Shown here: positions 20,114 through 30,989 of the stretch, piece by piece
Numbering within the stretch: the first letter of the stretch is position 1
Layout of the letters: every line of letters begins with the position of its first letter
DNA from: Perognathus longimembris pacificus
Taxonomy: Eukaryota > Chordata > Mammalia > Rodentia > Heteromyidae
NCBI RefSeq assembly: GCF_023159225.1
Contig: NC_063167.1
Coordinates: 9,021,734-9,085,733 of the forward strand
Direction of reading: 5' to 3'
DNA length: 64,000 bases
Notes under the pieces: generated by a model
Database searches by the model: none
What the model saw: the letters and a program-made list of their open reading frames with translations, nothing else
What the model was told of the DNA's origin: nothing
Program-made: the position numbers and the translations under genes

Positions 20114-20321
20114 ATGCGGGCGGCCGACGCGGGCTCCTGGGAGCGCGTCCGGCAGCTGGCGGCGCAGGGCGAGCCGGCGCCGAGCTGCGGGCCGGGGGCC
20201 GGGCCCGCGCGCCTCCCGGGGCCCGCGGCCTGCGAGCCGTGCGCGGACGCGCCGGGGCCCGGCGGTCGGCTCGGCGCCGGGGCGCCCTCCTCGGGAGCGG
20301 ATGACGACGGCCGCCGGCCGG
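20114..20321 (+). CDS. Kazn: Kazrin, alternative first coding exon (short isoforms)
   Basis: The exon encodes 69 residues starting MRAADAGSWERVRQLAAQGE and rich in Gly, Pro and Ala, followed by one base of the next codon. This matches my memory of the N-terminus of the shorter human kazrin isoforms, which differ from the long form only in the first exon. Kazrin is a cytoplasmic, desmosomal and nuclear adaptor of epithelial cells, linked to periplakin, junction organisation and endosomal traffic. The ATG at 20114 is chosen by that similarity and because it has G at -3. The frame is open further upstream but has no earlier ATG. The exon ends CCG G|GTAGGT at 20321, a good donor in phase 1. It lies inside the CpG island, so it is a true first exon. 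Alternative frames and the opposite strand are also open here because of GC content and are disregarded. Confidence 0.88.
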
Positions 20322-20327
20322 GTAGGT
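20322..20327 (+). promoter_or_regulatory. Kazn: Kazn first-exon splice donor
   Basis: G|GTAGGT; phase 1. It pairs with the phase-1 acceptor at 37488-37489 to create Pro-Val-Leu at the junction. Confidence 0.8.
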
Positions 20328-20790
20328 GCGCGCGGGGCCGGGGAGGGCGGAGGGAGCCGGGCGGCCGGGGGCCGCGGGGTCGGGCGCTCGGCGGCGGAGG
20401 GGCGGGGGGGGGGGGACGCCCGGGGCCGGCGTCGCGGGTGGCAAAGTTGTGGCCGCGCGCGGAGCCCCGGGCGGGTGCGGCCGGGGGGCGCGCGGGACGG
20501 ACTCGCAGCTCTCTTCGGCATCGGAGCCTGTCTCGGGGCTCCCCGGCTCCGGGGTCGCCACCGCCCCCCCCCCACCGGCTGGGCTGCAGCGAGAGGTCAC
20601 GGCCACGCCTGCCGCTGCGGTCCCGCGGCGCCGGCGTGGGAACGGGGGCTCCGCGGGGCGCGAGCTCCGGCGGCCCCCGGCGCCCCACCAAGTCCGGAGG
20701 GAGGCAGCCCGGCGGCCGCCGCCGCCCGCGGGGACGTCGGCCCCTCGCCTCGGCTCGGAGCCCGAGATGGCCGCGTTTCTCACACACTTG

Positions 20791-21359
20791 AACTCTGGGT
20801 GATGCAGAGAGAAATCGCCTCGGTTGGAGGCGCAAACCCTGCGATCTGATTGCATCTGGTTCGCCGCCCGCCCCCGTGTTCACGGTGGGGGAGCCCCCAT
20901 GCCATCCCATCCCATTCCATTGCGGTGGGTCCCGGCCCCTCCCTCCTCCCACACCCCAAGTTAGGGACCGGACCCCTGGGCTTCGCTGGGTTCTGAATGA
21001 TGGACGCTTAAAGGCTTTTCAGAGAAGACTCAGTCATCACCAATTTGAAGTTCTCAATACTTTTTTTTTCTAGGAAAAACGAGGCGGGGGGCGGGCACAA
21101 GATTGTTCCTTATTTATCATTTATTTGCTGTGTTGAGATTTGCATACATCGTTTCCTGGAAGCCGCAGCACCCAGGGGTGAGGCCTGAGAGAGAATGCAG
21201 GGGAGGTCTTGCACTGTGGTCATTCATGTTAGTCTTGGTGCTAACGCCGCCCATCATTTTCCAAAACCTGACACCAAATACCTGGCTGGGAACTCACAGG
21301 CTTCCTTGCCTGATAAGGAAGAAAGCACTCCAGATGCCCCCATGCTACCGCGGGAGCAC
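20791..21359. other. Intron 1 DNA downstream of the CpG island
   Basis: CpG density falls sharply after about 20.8 kb. No repeat or exon is recognised. Confidence 0.45.
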
Positions 21360-21602
21360 ACCAGTCTGGGGGCTTGAACTCAGGGCTTGGTGCTGTCATT
21401 CACTGCAGTTTTTTTGCCCAAACCTGGCACTTTACCACTTGAGCCACACCTGCATTTCCAGCTTCTTGGTGGTTAATTGGAGATAGGAGTCTCAAGTTTC
21501 CCTTCTGGACTAGCTTTAGACTGTGATCCTCGGGTCGCAGCCTCCTGAGTAGCTAGGATTACAGGCCACTGTAATTACCACTGAGCCACTGGTGCCTGGT
21601 CA
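21360..21602 (-). mobile_element. B1-dID-type SINE (minus)
   Basis: ggcttgaactcagggcttgg, ctttaccacttgagccacac, ggttaattggagataggagt and cctcctgagtagctaggatt. Confidence 0.88.
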
Positions 21603-21639
21603 GAGCAAGTAGGTTGTAAATAGAACAGGGACCCAGAAG

Positions 21640-21780
21640 GAACCCTATGGGAGTCTTTGGACAAGTTAGTTTATGTCTTTGAGACTCAGTTTACCCATGT
21701 GTACAGTGGACATAATCACAGTGGCAAGCAAGGTTGTGATCATTCAAAGGATAGTGTCTATGACACTCCTACCATGTATT
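21640..21780 (+). mobile_element. MIR fragment
   Basis: ggacaagttagtttatgtct, gactcagtttacccatgtgt and ggttgtgatcattcaaagga follow the MIR order. Confidence 0.6.
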
Positions 21781-21925
21781 ACAAGACAGCTTCATTTCTA
21801 GGCTTACTCCTCTTGTTTCAAGTTGGACCCAGAGTCCCGGGACTCTGGGTGATTCTGTCTGTTCATCTTCTCCATGCTCCTGAGCTGTGTCCTGACATTT
21901 GGCCTGTCTGTAAAACATAGTGGAA

Positions 21926-22160
21926 GCCAGCTACTGGTGGCCCACACCTGCAATCCTAGCCATTCAAGAAGTTGCCATCTCAAGATCACAGTTCAAAGCC
22001 AGCCCAGACAGGAAAGTCAGTAAGACTCTTAGGTCCAATGAAACACCAAAAAGCCAGAAGTGGAATTGTGACTTAAGTAGTACAGCTCCAGCCTAGATGA
22101 AAAAATTTAGGGGCCTCGTCCAAGCACTGAGCTCAAGCCCCCCTCCCCCCCCCAGCCTAG
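21926..22160 (+). mobile_element. B1-dID-type SINE, diverged
   Basis: ctactggtggcccacacctg, gttcaaagccagcccagaca, aaagccagaagtggaattg and gagctcaagcccc. Confidence 0.82.
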
Positions 22161-22449
22161 GTGGGGTATTGAGGGGGATGGACATTGTTATTATGTAAAT
22201 TTGGAAGGTGGCTGGGTGGGGAAGGAGCTGTTTATTTTGTATCTACTTAGGCTCCATTCTTGTATTCCAGATGACAATTTCCTAATGACACCTCCTAGCC
22301 TGGAATCTACCTGTAGGTAGTTGTTTTCTGACACTCATTGTGTTGCTGTAGGGGAGAGATGTTTTGGAGATGACCTTTCCTTAATTGCACCTGGCATTCA
22401 TGGCTGGAAACAGGTTGAACCCAAAGCCTAACGAGGATGTTGTGTGAGC
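22161..22449. other. Intronic DNA
   Basis: No feature recognised. Confidence 0.4.
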
Positions 22450-22595
22450 TAGCCCGGTGCTGGTGGCTTCTGCAGTCGTCAGAGCTGTACTGGAGGCTGA
22501 GATCCTGTGGGTCAAGTGGTGGAAAGGCAGCCTTGAATGAAAGAGCCGAGAGACCGCACCTGGGCCCCGAGTTCAAGCCCTCCTACAGAAACAGA
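22450..22595 (+). mobile_element. B1-dID-type SINE, internally deleted
   Basis: The left monomer (cccggtgctggtggcttctg) joins directly to a right-monomer part (ggtcaagtggtggaaaggca), so the linker is missing. Confidence 0.75.
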
Positions 22596-22635
22596 GAACA
22601 CATTTAAAAGTTCCGTTTTCTCTGAGTTGTTGGGT

Positions 22636-22715
22636 TGTTTTGCGGTGCTAGGGATGGAACCCAGGGCCTCGGGTGAGCTAGGCAAGTGCTCTCCCTCCTG
22701 AGTCACAACCCTAGA
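22636..22715 (-). mobile_element. ID-like SINE monomer (minus)
   Basis: ggtgctagggatggaaccca, then gctaggcaagtgctctccct and gagtcacaaccctag. Confidence 0.75.
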
Positions 22716-23299
22716 TTACCATCTCCAGTTTTTAAAAAACACACGCAGATTTTGGTGAGGCTGCCGGCCGGCTGGACACTGAGGACAGCTGGTGTGGAGG
22801 TGTTTCTCAGACCCCTGGCTGTTACAAGGAGTTCTCCTCTTGGGAGCACCGAAGCGGTTCTTTGACTTAGAACCACAAGCTGGCATTGTTACTGAGATAA
22901 AGAGGTGTGTGTTGGGGGTGGGGGGAGTGGTTTGCCCTGGAATCTCAGGGCTCAGTTTGGGAAGCCTAGAGGTGTCGGGAGGGGGCTGGGAATTGACAGA
23001 ACGACGTCCCTGCAGGGTGACTGACATCAGCACAGTGATGGGCACAGGGCTGCCCACAGCCTCCCGGGTGAGAGGACTAGAGACCCAAGCAGAAGACACC
23101 GGGTGCTTTGGAGGTCTGCACCTGCTGCGGCCCCAGTTCCGTGCAACCTTGAGCGACTCCCCCACCCTGTTTCTCTGTTAGTGGGGTGGTCATAGTTGCC
23201 TGAGGGTTGGGGTCCTTCCATACTCCCCCTCACTAGGTGAGCCAGGAGCTTACCGAGTGTTCTTCTACTAGGAACACTGATGAACTTCCTGGGTCTTTT
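22716..23299. other. Intronic DNA
   Basis: Opposing open frames of 129-149 codons overlap here without similarity to a known protein or clean splice context. Confidence 0.4.
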
Positions 23300-23400
23300 A
23301 ATCAGTCACATTCCTTGGGCACCTGCTCTGCAGCAGGCACTGACATGGAGGGAATTGGAGCTTGCGTTCTGAGGGAGATTTCCCGTAGGCAGATGTGCAC
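23300..23400 (+). mobile_element. L2-like fragment
   Basis: ccttgggcacctgctctgca, then gcaggcactgacatgg resembles the L2 3' end (gagcacctactatgtgccaggcact). Confidence 0.5.
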
Positions 23401-23597
23401 CGGGGAAAGGGGTAAGTACTTTGTAGAAAAATGAGGCTAGGCGGGGTCAGATTGCTGGGCGAGGTTACTGTTGGGTGCTTAGCTGGAATGGAGAAGAGAA
23501 TGACAGATGTAGGTGGGGGCTTGTGGGTGCTGATTCCCTGAGAGCCAAAGGGTATTGCTCATCAGCTAAAGAGACAATTCTCTTTCTTTTTTCTTTT
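23401..23597. other. Intronic DNA
   Basis: No feature recognised. Confidence 0.35.
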
Positions 23598-24012
23598 GTG
23601 CCATTTCTGGGGCTTGGACTTGGGGCCTGGGTGCTGTCCCACACCTCAAATCTGGTGCTCTACCACTCAAGTCACAGGGCCACTTAAGTTTTTTTTTTTT
23701 TTGGCCAGTCCTGGGCCTTGGACTCCGGGCCTGAGCACTGTCCCTGGCTTCTTCCTGCTCAAGGCTAGCACTCCGCCACTTGAGCCACAGCGCCGCTTCT
23801 GGCCGTTTTCTGTATATGTGGTGCTGGGGAATCGAACCTAGGGCCTCGTGTATCTGAGGCAGGCACTCTTGCCACTAGGCTATATCCCCAGCCCCCACTT
23901 AAGTTTTTTGATGGTTAATTGGAGATAAGAGTCTCATAGATGTTCCTGCCCAAGCTGGCTTTGAACCTCAATCCTCAGATTCTCCTGAATAGCTGGGATA
24001 ACTGGTGCCCAG
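23598..24012 (-). mobile_element. B1-dID-type SINE (minus), split by a younger SINE
   Basis: The tail half lies at 23598-23694 (ttctggggcttggacttggg, ctaccactcaagtcacaggg) and the head half at 23895-24012 (ggttaattggagataagagt, ctgaatagctgggataact). The younger SINE at 23695-23894 interrupts it. Confidence 0.9.
23695..23894 (-). mobile_element. Young ID-headed dimeric SINE (minus)
   Basis: The reverse complement begins gggctggggatatagcctag, carries a box B-like ggttcgattcc, and continues with a right half (ctgtggctcaagtggcggag). It is flanked by a 15-bp duplication, ccacttaagtttttt, at 23680-23694 and 23895-23909. It differs only at a few positions from the copies at 31781 and 59072. Confidence 0.95.
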
Positions 24013-24174
24013 CAAGCCACATCATTTTTGAAAAGGTGATAAAATAGCACTTGAGTATCTTTGTATGCTGGGCACTTCTGAAACATCTGAAGTAGGTTGT
24101 TTTTGGTAGTGCTTATTAACTTTTGTATGTCATAAACACTTGTGTTCTTCCTGCTCTGCTTGTTCTTTTTTTGT

Positions 24175-24345
24175 TTGTTTGCCAGTCCTGGGCTTCTTTT
24201 GCTCAAGGTTAGCACTCTACCACTTGAGCCACAGCGCCACTTCTAGCTTTTTCTGTGTATGTGGTATTGAGCTGAGGAATTGAACCCAGGGCTTCGTGCA
24301 TGCTAGGCAAGCACTCTACCGCTAAGCCACATTCCCAGCTATCTT
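24175..24345 (-). mobile_element. Older ID-headed dimeric SINE (minus)
   Basis: Same layout as the young family (gccagtcctgggcttctttt, ctaccacttgagccacagcg, ctgtgtatgtggtattgag, aattgaacccagggcttcgt) but clearly diverged. Confidence 0.85.
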
Positions 24346-24944
24346 GCTGTCTCTAGACCCTCCTACCTGAGGCTTCAGCACCAGGCACCCAGCAGTCTCT
24401 TAAGCGCTGAGCAGAGTGCTAGTGTACATTCCTCGGCCTAGCCCTGGTGGGGTGTGGTTGGTAATCCCATTCAAGGCGAAGGAAATTGGTGCTTGGGGGG
24501 AAGTTGAGGGACTCAGTCAAGGCCTCTCAGCCCTGAGTGCACAACAGACTGTGGAGCCCCTAGCAGTACGGGGAAGGAGAGGCCTTGTGTTGTTCTTATT
24601 AAAATAGGAGCTACTAGAACTTCCAGGTCTTCCTCCCCCCCACCTTAAACTTTTATCTTTTAAAAACAAGAAGTTTGTTATCCTCACATTCCTCGTTGTT
24701 GGAAGCCTGTGCCGCATTTGCTTATCTTGGGCTGGTGGCGACCCTGGCTGTCCCTGGACATCCTGGTGCAGAGTGAAAGCATCCCCATTCAGATTGCTTC
24801 AGATCTTGTCCCTAGGAAACCAGGCCACTCTGTACCCCGTGTTATGGTTCAGTGCTTTGGGCTGAACTTAATCCTTCTGCCAGGGCAGGTGGCACCCCAA
24901 GAGGGTACAGGGCACTGGTTTGGGGAATGGAACAAGCAAGCCCT
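24346..24944. other. Intronic DNA
   Basis: No feature recognised. Confidence 0.4.
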
Positions 24945-25070
24945 GGTTAGAACTCCTCACTTGTGGTCCTTACTAGCTTTATGTCTCCTTAAGTAGGTCG
25001 CTTCACTTCCCAAGCTTCCGCCTGCACTTCCGTCAAATGGGGTCCTATCTCCCGCCCCCTGAGTGCTGCC
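24945..25070 (+). mobile_element. MIR fragment
   Basis: tactagctttatgtctcctt, taggtcgcttcacttccc and ccgtcaaatggggtcctatc fit the MIR core. Confidence 0.6.
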
Positions 25071-25110
25071 GGGGATGTAGCATCCTTGGAACCTATGAAG
25101 CCTGATAGTA

Positions 25111-25335
25111 CTTTTTTTTTATGGTATTGGGGCTTGAACTCAGGGCTTGGGCACTATCCTTTAGCTTCCCCCCCCCCCCCCTCAAAACTGATGCTCTACC
25201 ACTTGAGCCTCCTCTTCCAGCTTTTTATTCAGAGATAAGAATCTACTTTCTTATCCTGCCTGGCCTCCAGCTGTGATTGTCAGATCTCTGCCTCCTGACT
25301 GGTAGAGTTACCGGAGTGAGCCACTGGCACCCAGC
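25111..25335 (-). mobile_element. B1-dID-type SINE (minus)
   Basis: ggggcttgaactcagggctt, a C13 run, ctctaccacttgagcctcct and gtgagccactggcacccagc. Confidence 0.85.
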
Positions 25336-25801
25336 TGTGGTAGTACCTGTGCCGTAGGAAAGAGCGTATTGAACGTGGAAGTGTGTGCAGCGATGGATGT
25401 GTGTACATCTGTAGTGTGTACTGGTGGAATGTGCTGAGCGGTGCTCACTGGGATGGCTCCACGTTTGTCTGCTCTGTGGAGTCCTCGGGGAGTCTCTAAT
25501 GGGCATCGGAGTCTTCAGGACCCTGTAATATTCCAGTCGTGCGGTCTCCCTGGAGGAGGGAGAAGGCTTGGTCTCTCCTCCTCTTCTGAGGAGTGAATGC
25601 TTGCCTTGCCCAGTGGAAATGGCACTCACCATCTGAGGTTGCCCCGCTCACCCACAACGAACATGCGAAAGGGGCAGGATCTGGCTGTAGACAGGTGTTG
25701 GTGCAAACACTTGGGTAAAGCTGGTCAAAGCAGGCGCCCCAGGAACCTAGTGTGCTGCGAGTCCCTGAGGGCTGAATACTCCAGAGAGGCAGTGGAAGGA
25801 G

Positions 25802-25803
<2 letters not shown>
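25336..25803. other. Intronic DNA
   Basis: No feature recognised. Confidence 0.4.

Positions 25804-25843
<40 letters not shown>
25804..25843. repeat. (GT)20 microsatellite
   Basis: Pure GT repeats, not attached to a recognisable SINE. Confidence 0.97.
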
Positions 25844-25845
<2 letters not shown>

Positions 25846-26864
25846 ATTGGAATGGACTTAATTGCTGCAAAGGCAGTCTGTGCCGCCTGTGCCAGATGAG
25901 TGCCAGTCAAGGAGGGGGGGCGGGGGGGTTGCCTCCCATCCCCCCGGGCCATCTCTTCTGCACCCCCTGTGCCCACCTCCACCAAGGGGGGAGCTTCAGG
26001 CTTTCTCTCGCCTGCTGCTTGGACCTCTTCAAGAGACGCCAGCTGGAGGACCGCGCTCCCGTCCATTCCCTGCGGCCCTGGTCCATCGGCCTCTGCCCAC
26101 CGGCGGCTTCCGAGGAGGCCGTGGGTTCTGGGGGAACTCCCGAGCAGAAGGGAGTGGCAGGTAGGTGGGCTCCGCCTGATGGCCTGGCCCAGCCTTGGTG
26201 AGGGAGGGTCTCCAGCGGTGTGTGTGTGTGTGCTCTGTCTCCAGGCTGGGTTTTTCTGATGGTATCAGGAAACGCCCTTCCGCCTGGCACCTGGTGGCTG
26301 TTCTGCGGGTTCCTGGATTAGGACCTGGATTTTATCAAGGTGGTGCCAACTCCCACGCTGGTTTGGTGCTGTCACGTGATCGTAGGCATTGAGGGTGTTG
26401 GGGGAACCTTTAAATTGTGCAGAAGCTTTGCAAAGCTCTCCCTGGGGGGTTCACAGAAGTAAAAACAAACGCGCTGCCATCTCCTGGGAGCTTCTCCAGA
26501 GCCCTTCCAGTCTCCCCAGCACTCCCGACTCTGAACAGTGCCCTGGGAGCCCAGGCCAGAGGCCCAGCTGGGACCCAGGAGCGCCCTACCCCAATGCCAC
26601 AGCTGTCCACACCCTTCTACCCCCCACCCCCATCTTGCCGATAAGACTATGGTTGCCCCGGGTTCCTCCCGCAGGACTGCCCTGCCCTGTGGTTTCCGCA
26701 TCAGCTAAGACATTGCTCACGGGCCACCCTGGCACCACGGAGGCAGAGAGTCATGGGATTTCCCCCTGGGCACCTTTGGCGGCTGGAATCCTGGCACTAG
26801 CTAGTCCCTCCCTGCCGACCCCATCCTGGACATTCAGGAAGTCTGCCAGGGTGAATCCACCTGT
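25844..26864. other. GC-rich intronic DNA
   Basis: Several overlapping open frames reach 131-220 codons in different registers. None is recognised. Confidence 0.4.
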
Positions 26865-26940
26865 TGCTCTGCAGGGGGAGGAAACTGAGGCCCAGGGCAG
26901 AGAAGAGACTCGGTTCCCAGATGCTTCAGTGGCAGGTAGC
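26865..26940 (-). mobile_element. MIR fragment (minus)
   Basis: gaggaaactgaggcccaggg, then agaagagactcggttccc, the reverse-strand MIR signature. Confidence 0.55.
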
Positions 26941-27639
26941 TCCAGAGCTCACCCTGCCCTTTGCCTTTCTGGGATGGGGCTGCTATCAGAGCCACATGCT
27001 CTAGTTTCCTTGCATCTTGGTGTAATCATTAGCCCCCCCTACGGCGTCTGAAGTGCACAAGAAAGTAGATGTGCGTCCTGCTTGAATCTCATTTTTGTCT
27101 TCTCTGCTCCCTGCCCTGGCATGTGTTCTCGGGGTCTTGTTGAAAGAGATGGTCACAAGACTGCCCCGTGGGAAGAAGGCAGGGTGCTGGCATTCCGCCT
27201 CCAGCCCCCAGCATTCCCTTGTGGCAGCCAGTGTGTTGTCCCTTGATCCTGGGGCAGCCAGAGCTGGGTGCTGCCGAGAAAGAGGCCACCTCCTGTCTGC
27301 TGATTCACCCGTTCTCAGGTCCTGGTCTCCAGAGCCACTGGTGGAGCCTGTTCTTCCAGCCTCCCCGGCCCGGCCCCCTCCATCCTCTTTCCCTGCCTCC
27401 AGTCTTCCAGTCTCCTTTTGTTGTGGCTCTGAAGGTTTACCGGAGGCCCACGCATTTGCGTTTCCTCTTGGCACCATCTCTCAAGCCATGGGGTTGGGGG
27501 GGGGGTGGGGATTTCTGTGGGGCTTGGGTGTCCTCTCCCAAGGAGCCCCAGATGAATGGGCTCAAACACAGGTTCCAGGGTGCGTTGGATTCTGCCCCTT
27601 CGTCTCCCTTTTGCATTTTTACCATTCATTCATTCATTC
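26941..27639. other. Intronic DNA
   Basis: A G-rich run lies near 27494-27510 and an (attc)n short repeat near 27624-27639. No exon is recognised. Confidence 0.4.
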
Positions 27640-27715
27640 GGTGCTGGGGATTCAACTCAGAACTTCGTGCACACTAACCACATGTGTAATCCTTGAGCGA
27701 TACCCCAGCCCTTCC
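27640..27715 (-). mobile_element. ID-like SINE monomer (minus)
   Basis: ggtgctggggattcaactca, then cttgagcgataccccagccc. Confidence 0.75.
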
Positions 27716-27800
27716 CTTTATTTTTTGCATTGAAAAAATTGTGTTAAAAAAAAACACATAATACCAGATTTAACCATTTTAGCCATTCATTGTTGTTTTT

Positions 27801-27985
27801 GCTTTTGTGCTGGTACTGGGGCTTGGAACTCAAGGTCTGGGCACTAGCCTTACGTGCTTTCTATTACTCAAGTCACAGCTCCACTTCCGGCTTTTCACTA
27901 GTGAATTTGGAGATCAGAGGCTCATGGACCATTCAGATTGTGAGCCTTATAAAATCTCAGCCTCCTGAGCCACCACCACGGGCTC
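27801..27985 (-). mobile_element. B1-dID-type SINE (minus)
   Basis: tactggggcttggaactcaa, ctcaagtcacagctccact and atctcagcctcctgagccac. Confidence 0.82.
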
Positions 27986-28231
27986 AGCTTCTGCATCTAG
28001 GTGGTCAGTTCAAGGTCATTAAGTACACTGGCCTGTTGTTACAGGTGTCACCGCTGTCCACCTGTCATCTCTGGCTTGAGCAGATGCTTCCCCACCCCAC
28101 CCCCAGCAGCCCCTCTTCCAGGTCTTTGGGGTCTGACAGCACTTTTACCATCCTGCCTCCCAGCACCAAGTACTCAACTCCCTACCCAAGTACTGTACCC
28201 TTACATCTTGCACTTCCTTTACATTTGCACC
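27986..28231. other. Intronic DNA
   Basis: No feature recognised. Confidence 0.35.
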
Positions 28232-28300
28232 TGAGCTGGGCACCTGTGGCTCAGGCCTATGACCTTGGCCACTGGGAGGCTGAGGTCTGAGGATGGAGCC
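28232..28300 (+). mobile_element. SINE left monomer only
   Basis: gagctgggcacctgtggctc, then gggaggctgaggtctgagga; the right half is absent. Confidence 0.7.
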
Positions 28301-29129
28301 AGTGGGCTAAGTGGGCTAGGACTTGTGGGAAGTCACCTGTTCTGTTATCTCTTCTCCTGTGGTTAGGGACGCCATGTCCTTAGGGCACTCACTGGAGGGG
28401 CACTCCACATTTTGGCTGTTTAGCTGGCCGGGGTGGGGGGTGTCTGAGGCTCTTATCACTTGTTTGGTTTGGGACAGTTCCTTACCCCCAGGGACCCACC
28501 TTGAGCCTCAGGGGCCCCCGGGGCTTCCTAGTTATAGTGAGATAGCCTGCCCTTTATTCTGCCTGTGGGAGAGGTGGTAGTTGCTGCCTTCCTGTGGACT
28601 GACACTTCTCCCTCCTAGGGACACAGGGCTGGGGCTGGGTGCCTTGTGAGGGCGGCAGCTAAGCTGATTTCCCACCTGAGGGCTCTGTTTCTCCGCCCCT
28701 GAGCCCTGAGCCCCCTCCAGCTCTCCTCTCCCATAATCCTGGGAGGCTGAGCCCTCCAGGTTTGTGGTTCTGCAGGTACTCCCTGCTAATGCTGGGCCCC
28801 AGCCTCAGCTGGTTTTGGGGGGTGAGGGACAGGCCTTCTATCCACCCATGCAGCCTAAAGGCTTGCATTTGCCCCCCACGCCAGCCCCTGTTCTTCCTGT
28901 GCCCCCTTCCGCCTTAGCAGCCCACCAGGAGGGTCCCGGATCTTCCTTCTGCAGGGCTGGGGCCCCTCTGAGTTCTGGGGCCGATGCACATGGAGACTAC
29001 CTCTCGGCTGACCGCCCTCTCCCACCTGGGCTCTGTGGTTCTTCAGATATGGGGTAGAAGCATCTGTTCTCATAGGGTTTCTTCTCCTGTACCCCAAGAA
29101 AAACGTGGAAGGGACGCTCTTTTTTTGGG
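28301..29129. other. Intronic DNA
   Basis: No gene or repeat recognised. Confidence 0.4.
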
Positions 29130-29255
29130 GGGGGTACAGCACTGGGCTTGAACTCAGGGCCTCACATTGCCACTTAACTTTTTCCATTCAAGGCTGGTGC
29201 TTTACCGCTTGAGCCACAGCTCCATTTCTGGTTTCCTGTGGTCTAATTGCAGGCA
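29130..29255 (-). mobile_element. Partial dimeric SINE (minus)
   Basis: cactgggcttgaactcaggg, then taccgcttgagccacagctc. Only the right half and linker remain. Confidence 0.75.
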
Positions 29256-29454
29256 GCCAGCAGGGGTCAGAGGAGAGGACCCCAGCCAGACCCAGCAAAG
29301 CACAGGGTTTGAAGTTGGTGATGGGGGAGAGGAGAGAGAGGTCTTGAAGTTCAGCTTGCCAGTAGGACAGGAGGATGCTGACAGATTATAACACAGAAAT
29401 AAAAGAAAAGCTCTAGCCCTGCCACAGTTTGCATATAGTTCCTGGGGTTCATCT

Positions 29455-29535
29455 TGGTGGTGGTGGGAGTTGAACCCAGGCCCTCAAGCACGCTAGGCAG
29501 GCACTCTACCCACTAAGCTATAGCCCCAGCCCGGC
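29455..29535 (-). mobile_element. ID-like SINE monomer (minus)
   Basis: gagttgaacccaggccctca, gctaggcaggcactctaccc and ctatagccccagccc. Confidence 0.8.
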
Positions 29536-29669
29536 ATCCTGTGTGATGTTTCTCCCCTTTATTCAAGCCTGACACTTTGATTGTACAGCTACGAAGCCTG
29601 GAATTTCTTCTCTCTCTCGGTGCTGTTTTCTCCTGGGAGGCGTGCAGTAGGATCACACAAAAACACAAA
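29536..29669. other. Intronic DNA
   Basis: No feature recognised. Confidence 0.35.
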
Positions 29670-29905
29670 TGGGCCAAGTGCTAGTGCTCATCACACCTGT
29701 AGTCCTAACTGCTGGGGAAGCTGAGATCAAGTTCAGGGTTCAAAGCCAGCCTGGGCAGAAAATTCCATGAGGCTCATCTCCAATTAACCATCAAAAAACT
29801 GGAAGTGGAGCTGTCACTCAAGTGGTAGAACACCAGCCCAGAGTAGAAAGGCAAAGGAACAGCACCCAGGCACTGAGTTTGTGCCCCAATACTGGCACAG
29901 AAATA
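29670..29905 (+). mobile_element. B1-dID-type SINE
   Basis: catcacacctgtagtcctaa, gttcaaagccagcctgggca, ctccaattaaccatcaaaaa and ctcaagtggtagaacaccag. Confidence 0.87.
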
Positions 29906-30766
29906 AACAGGAGGCCCCTCTCTGGCTAGGGAGTGCGGCCCAGAGCGCTCTGGTCTCCTCTGTGCCGGGGCGGCTCTCCCTCACGCACCTTTATTTCGTG
30001 GGATTCCAGTCTGTGTTGTAGCTAGCCTGGCTGCTGGGGCCGTGGTCCCTCGCTCCTGCCGGAGGCTGTTCGCTTCCAGAGCCCCTGCCTAGGTGCTAGG
30101 TGTCCTTGAAGGCGGGCAGCCTGGCAACAGGTCAGCCCTGGTCACGGCTGGTGACAGTTCCGCACCGCCCTTGTCCCGCGCCCGGCTCCGGCTGAGCAGC
30201 TGGCGGGACTGTGAGGGCGGAGTGTGCAGAGCTTTGGGGTTCTTTCCATTTACATTTTTCGAATACTTTTCTCCTTTCCCTGGAGGCCGCCGGCAGCCTG
30301 GAAGCTGTGACCTTTGAATTGTTGGAGGAGTTGGCCTGCATCCGTCTGCGAGATGTCGGTGACTGAGCAGGAAGGAAAGTCAGGTCCACAAGTGAGGAAG
30401 TCGAGGAGGCTGGAGGGAGGGGGGGCTAGGTTGCAAAAAAGAAGGGGATCCCTAGGTCGGAGGACCCAGATGGGCGTCCATTTATGCCGTCACCAGCCTC
30501 CACCTCCGGAAGCGTCCCTCCAGACACCTCAGCAAAGAGAGCCTCACCAGAGGGTGGGACAGAACATTCCAGATGCCTCGTAGGCTCCAAGGGCAGTGCC
30601 AGCAAGCGGAGCTGCGCTTACAGACCTCAGGCGGGGTGGCTGTCAAGGGAGGACCCCGAGCGGAAATAGCAGAACTTGCCGCTTGCCAGAATGTTCTTTC
30701 ACGTCACTCCGTCAGTCCTTGTATCCACCCTGTCAGACAAACACCGCACCCTAAAGATGAGACACA
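29906..30766. other. Intronic DNA
   Basis: No feature recognised. Confidence 0.4.
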
Positions 30767-30989
30767 AGCTGGGCGCCTGGAGTCCCAGCTACTCCAGAGG
30801 CTGAGATCTGAGGATCACGGTTCAAAGCCAACCCAGGCAGGAAAGTCCGTGAGACTCTCAGCTCCAGTGAACCGCCAGAAAAACCGGAAGCAGAGCTGTG
30901 GCTCAGGTGGTACAGTACCAGTCTTGAGCAGAAAATCGAAGAGACAGCGCCCAGGCGCCGAGTTCAAGCCTCAGAACCAGCACCAAAAG
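30767..30989 (+). mobile_element. B1-dID-type SINE
   Basis: agtcccagctactccagagg, gagatctgaggatcacggtt, gagctgtggctcaggtggta and gagttcaagcctcagaacc. Confidence 0.87.

Larger units (their letters stand above)
19650..20790 (+). promoter_or_regulatory. Kazn: CpG island over the internal Kazn promoter
   Basis: CpG dinucleotides are extremely dense from about 19.65 to 20.79 kb, in contrast to both flanks. No TATA box is seen before the coding exon. The island contains GC boxes, a CACGTG E-box, the 5' untranslated region and the first coding exon. Such islands usually drive TATA-less transcription from dispersed start sites; the exact start cannot be read here. Confidence 0.9.

Noticed and set aside
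19587..20855. 422-codon open frame on the minus strand across the CpG island
   Set aside because: GC-rich islands keep all frames open. The plus strand here has kazrin similarity and splice signals; the minus product is low-complexity Pro/Arg/Ala.
29238..29262. CTCF site (ccagcaggggtcag)
   Set aside because: One core mismatch, and it directly follows a SINE fragment; too weak to list as a feature.
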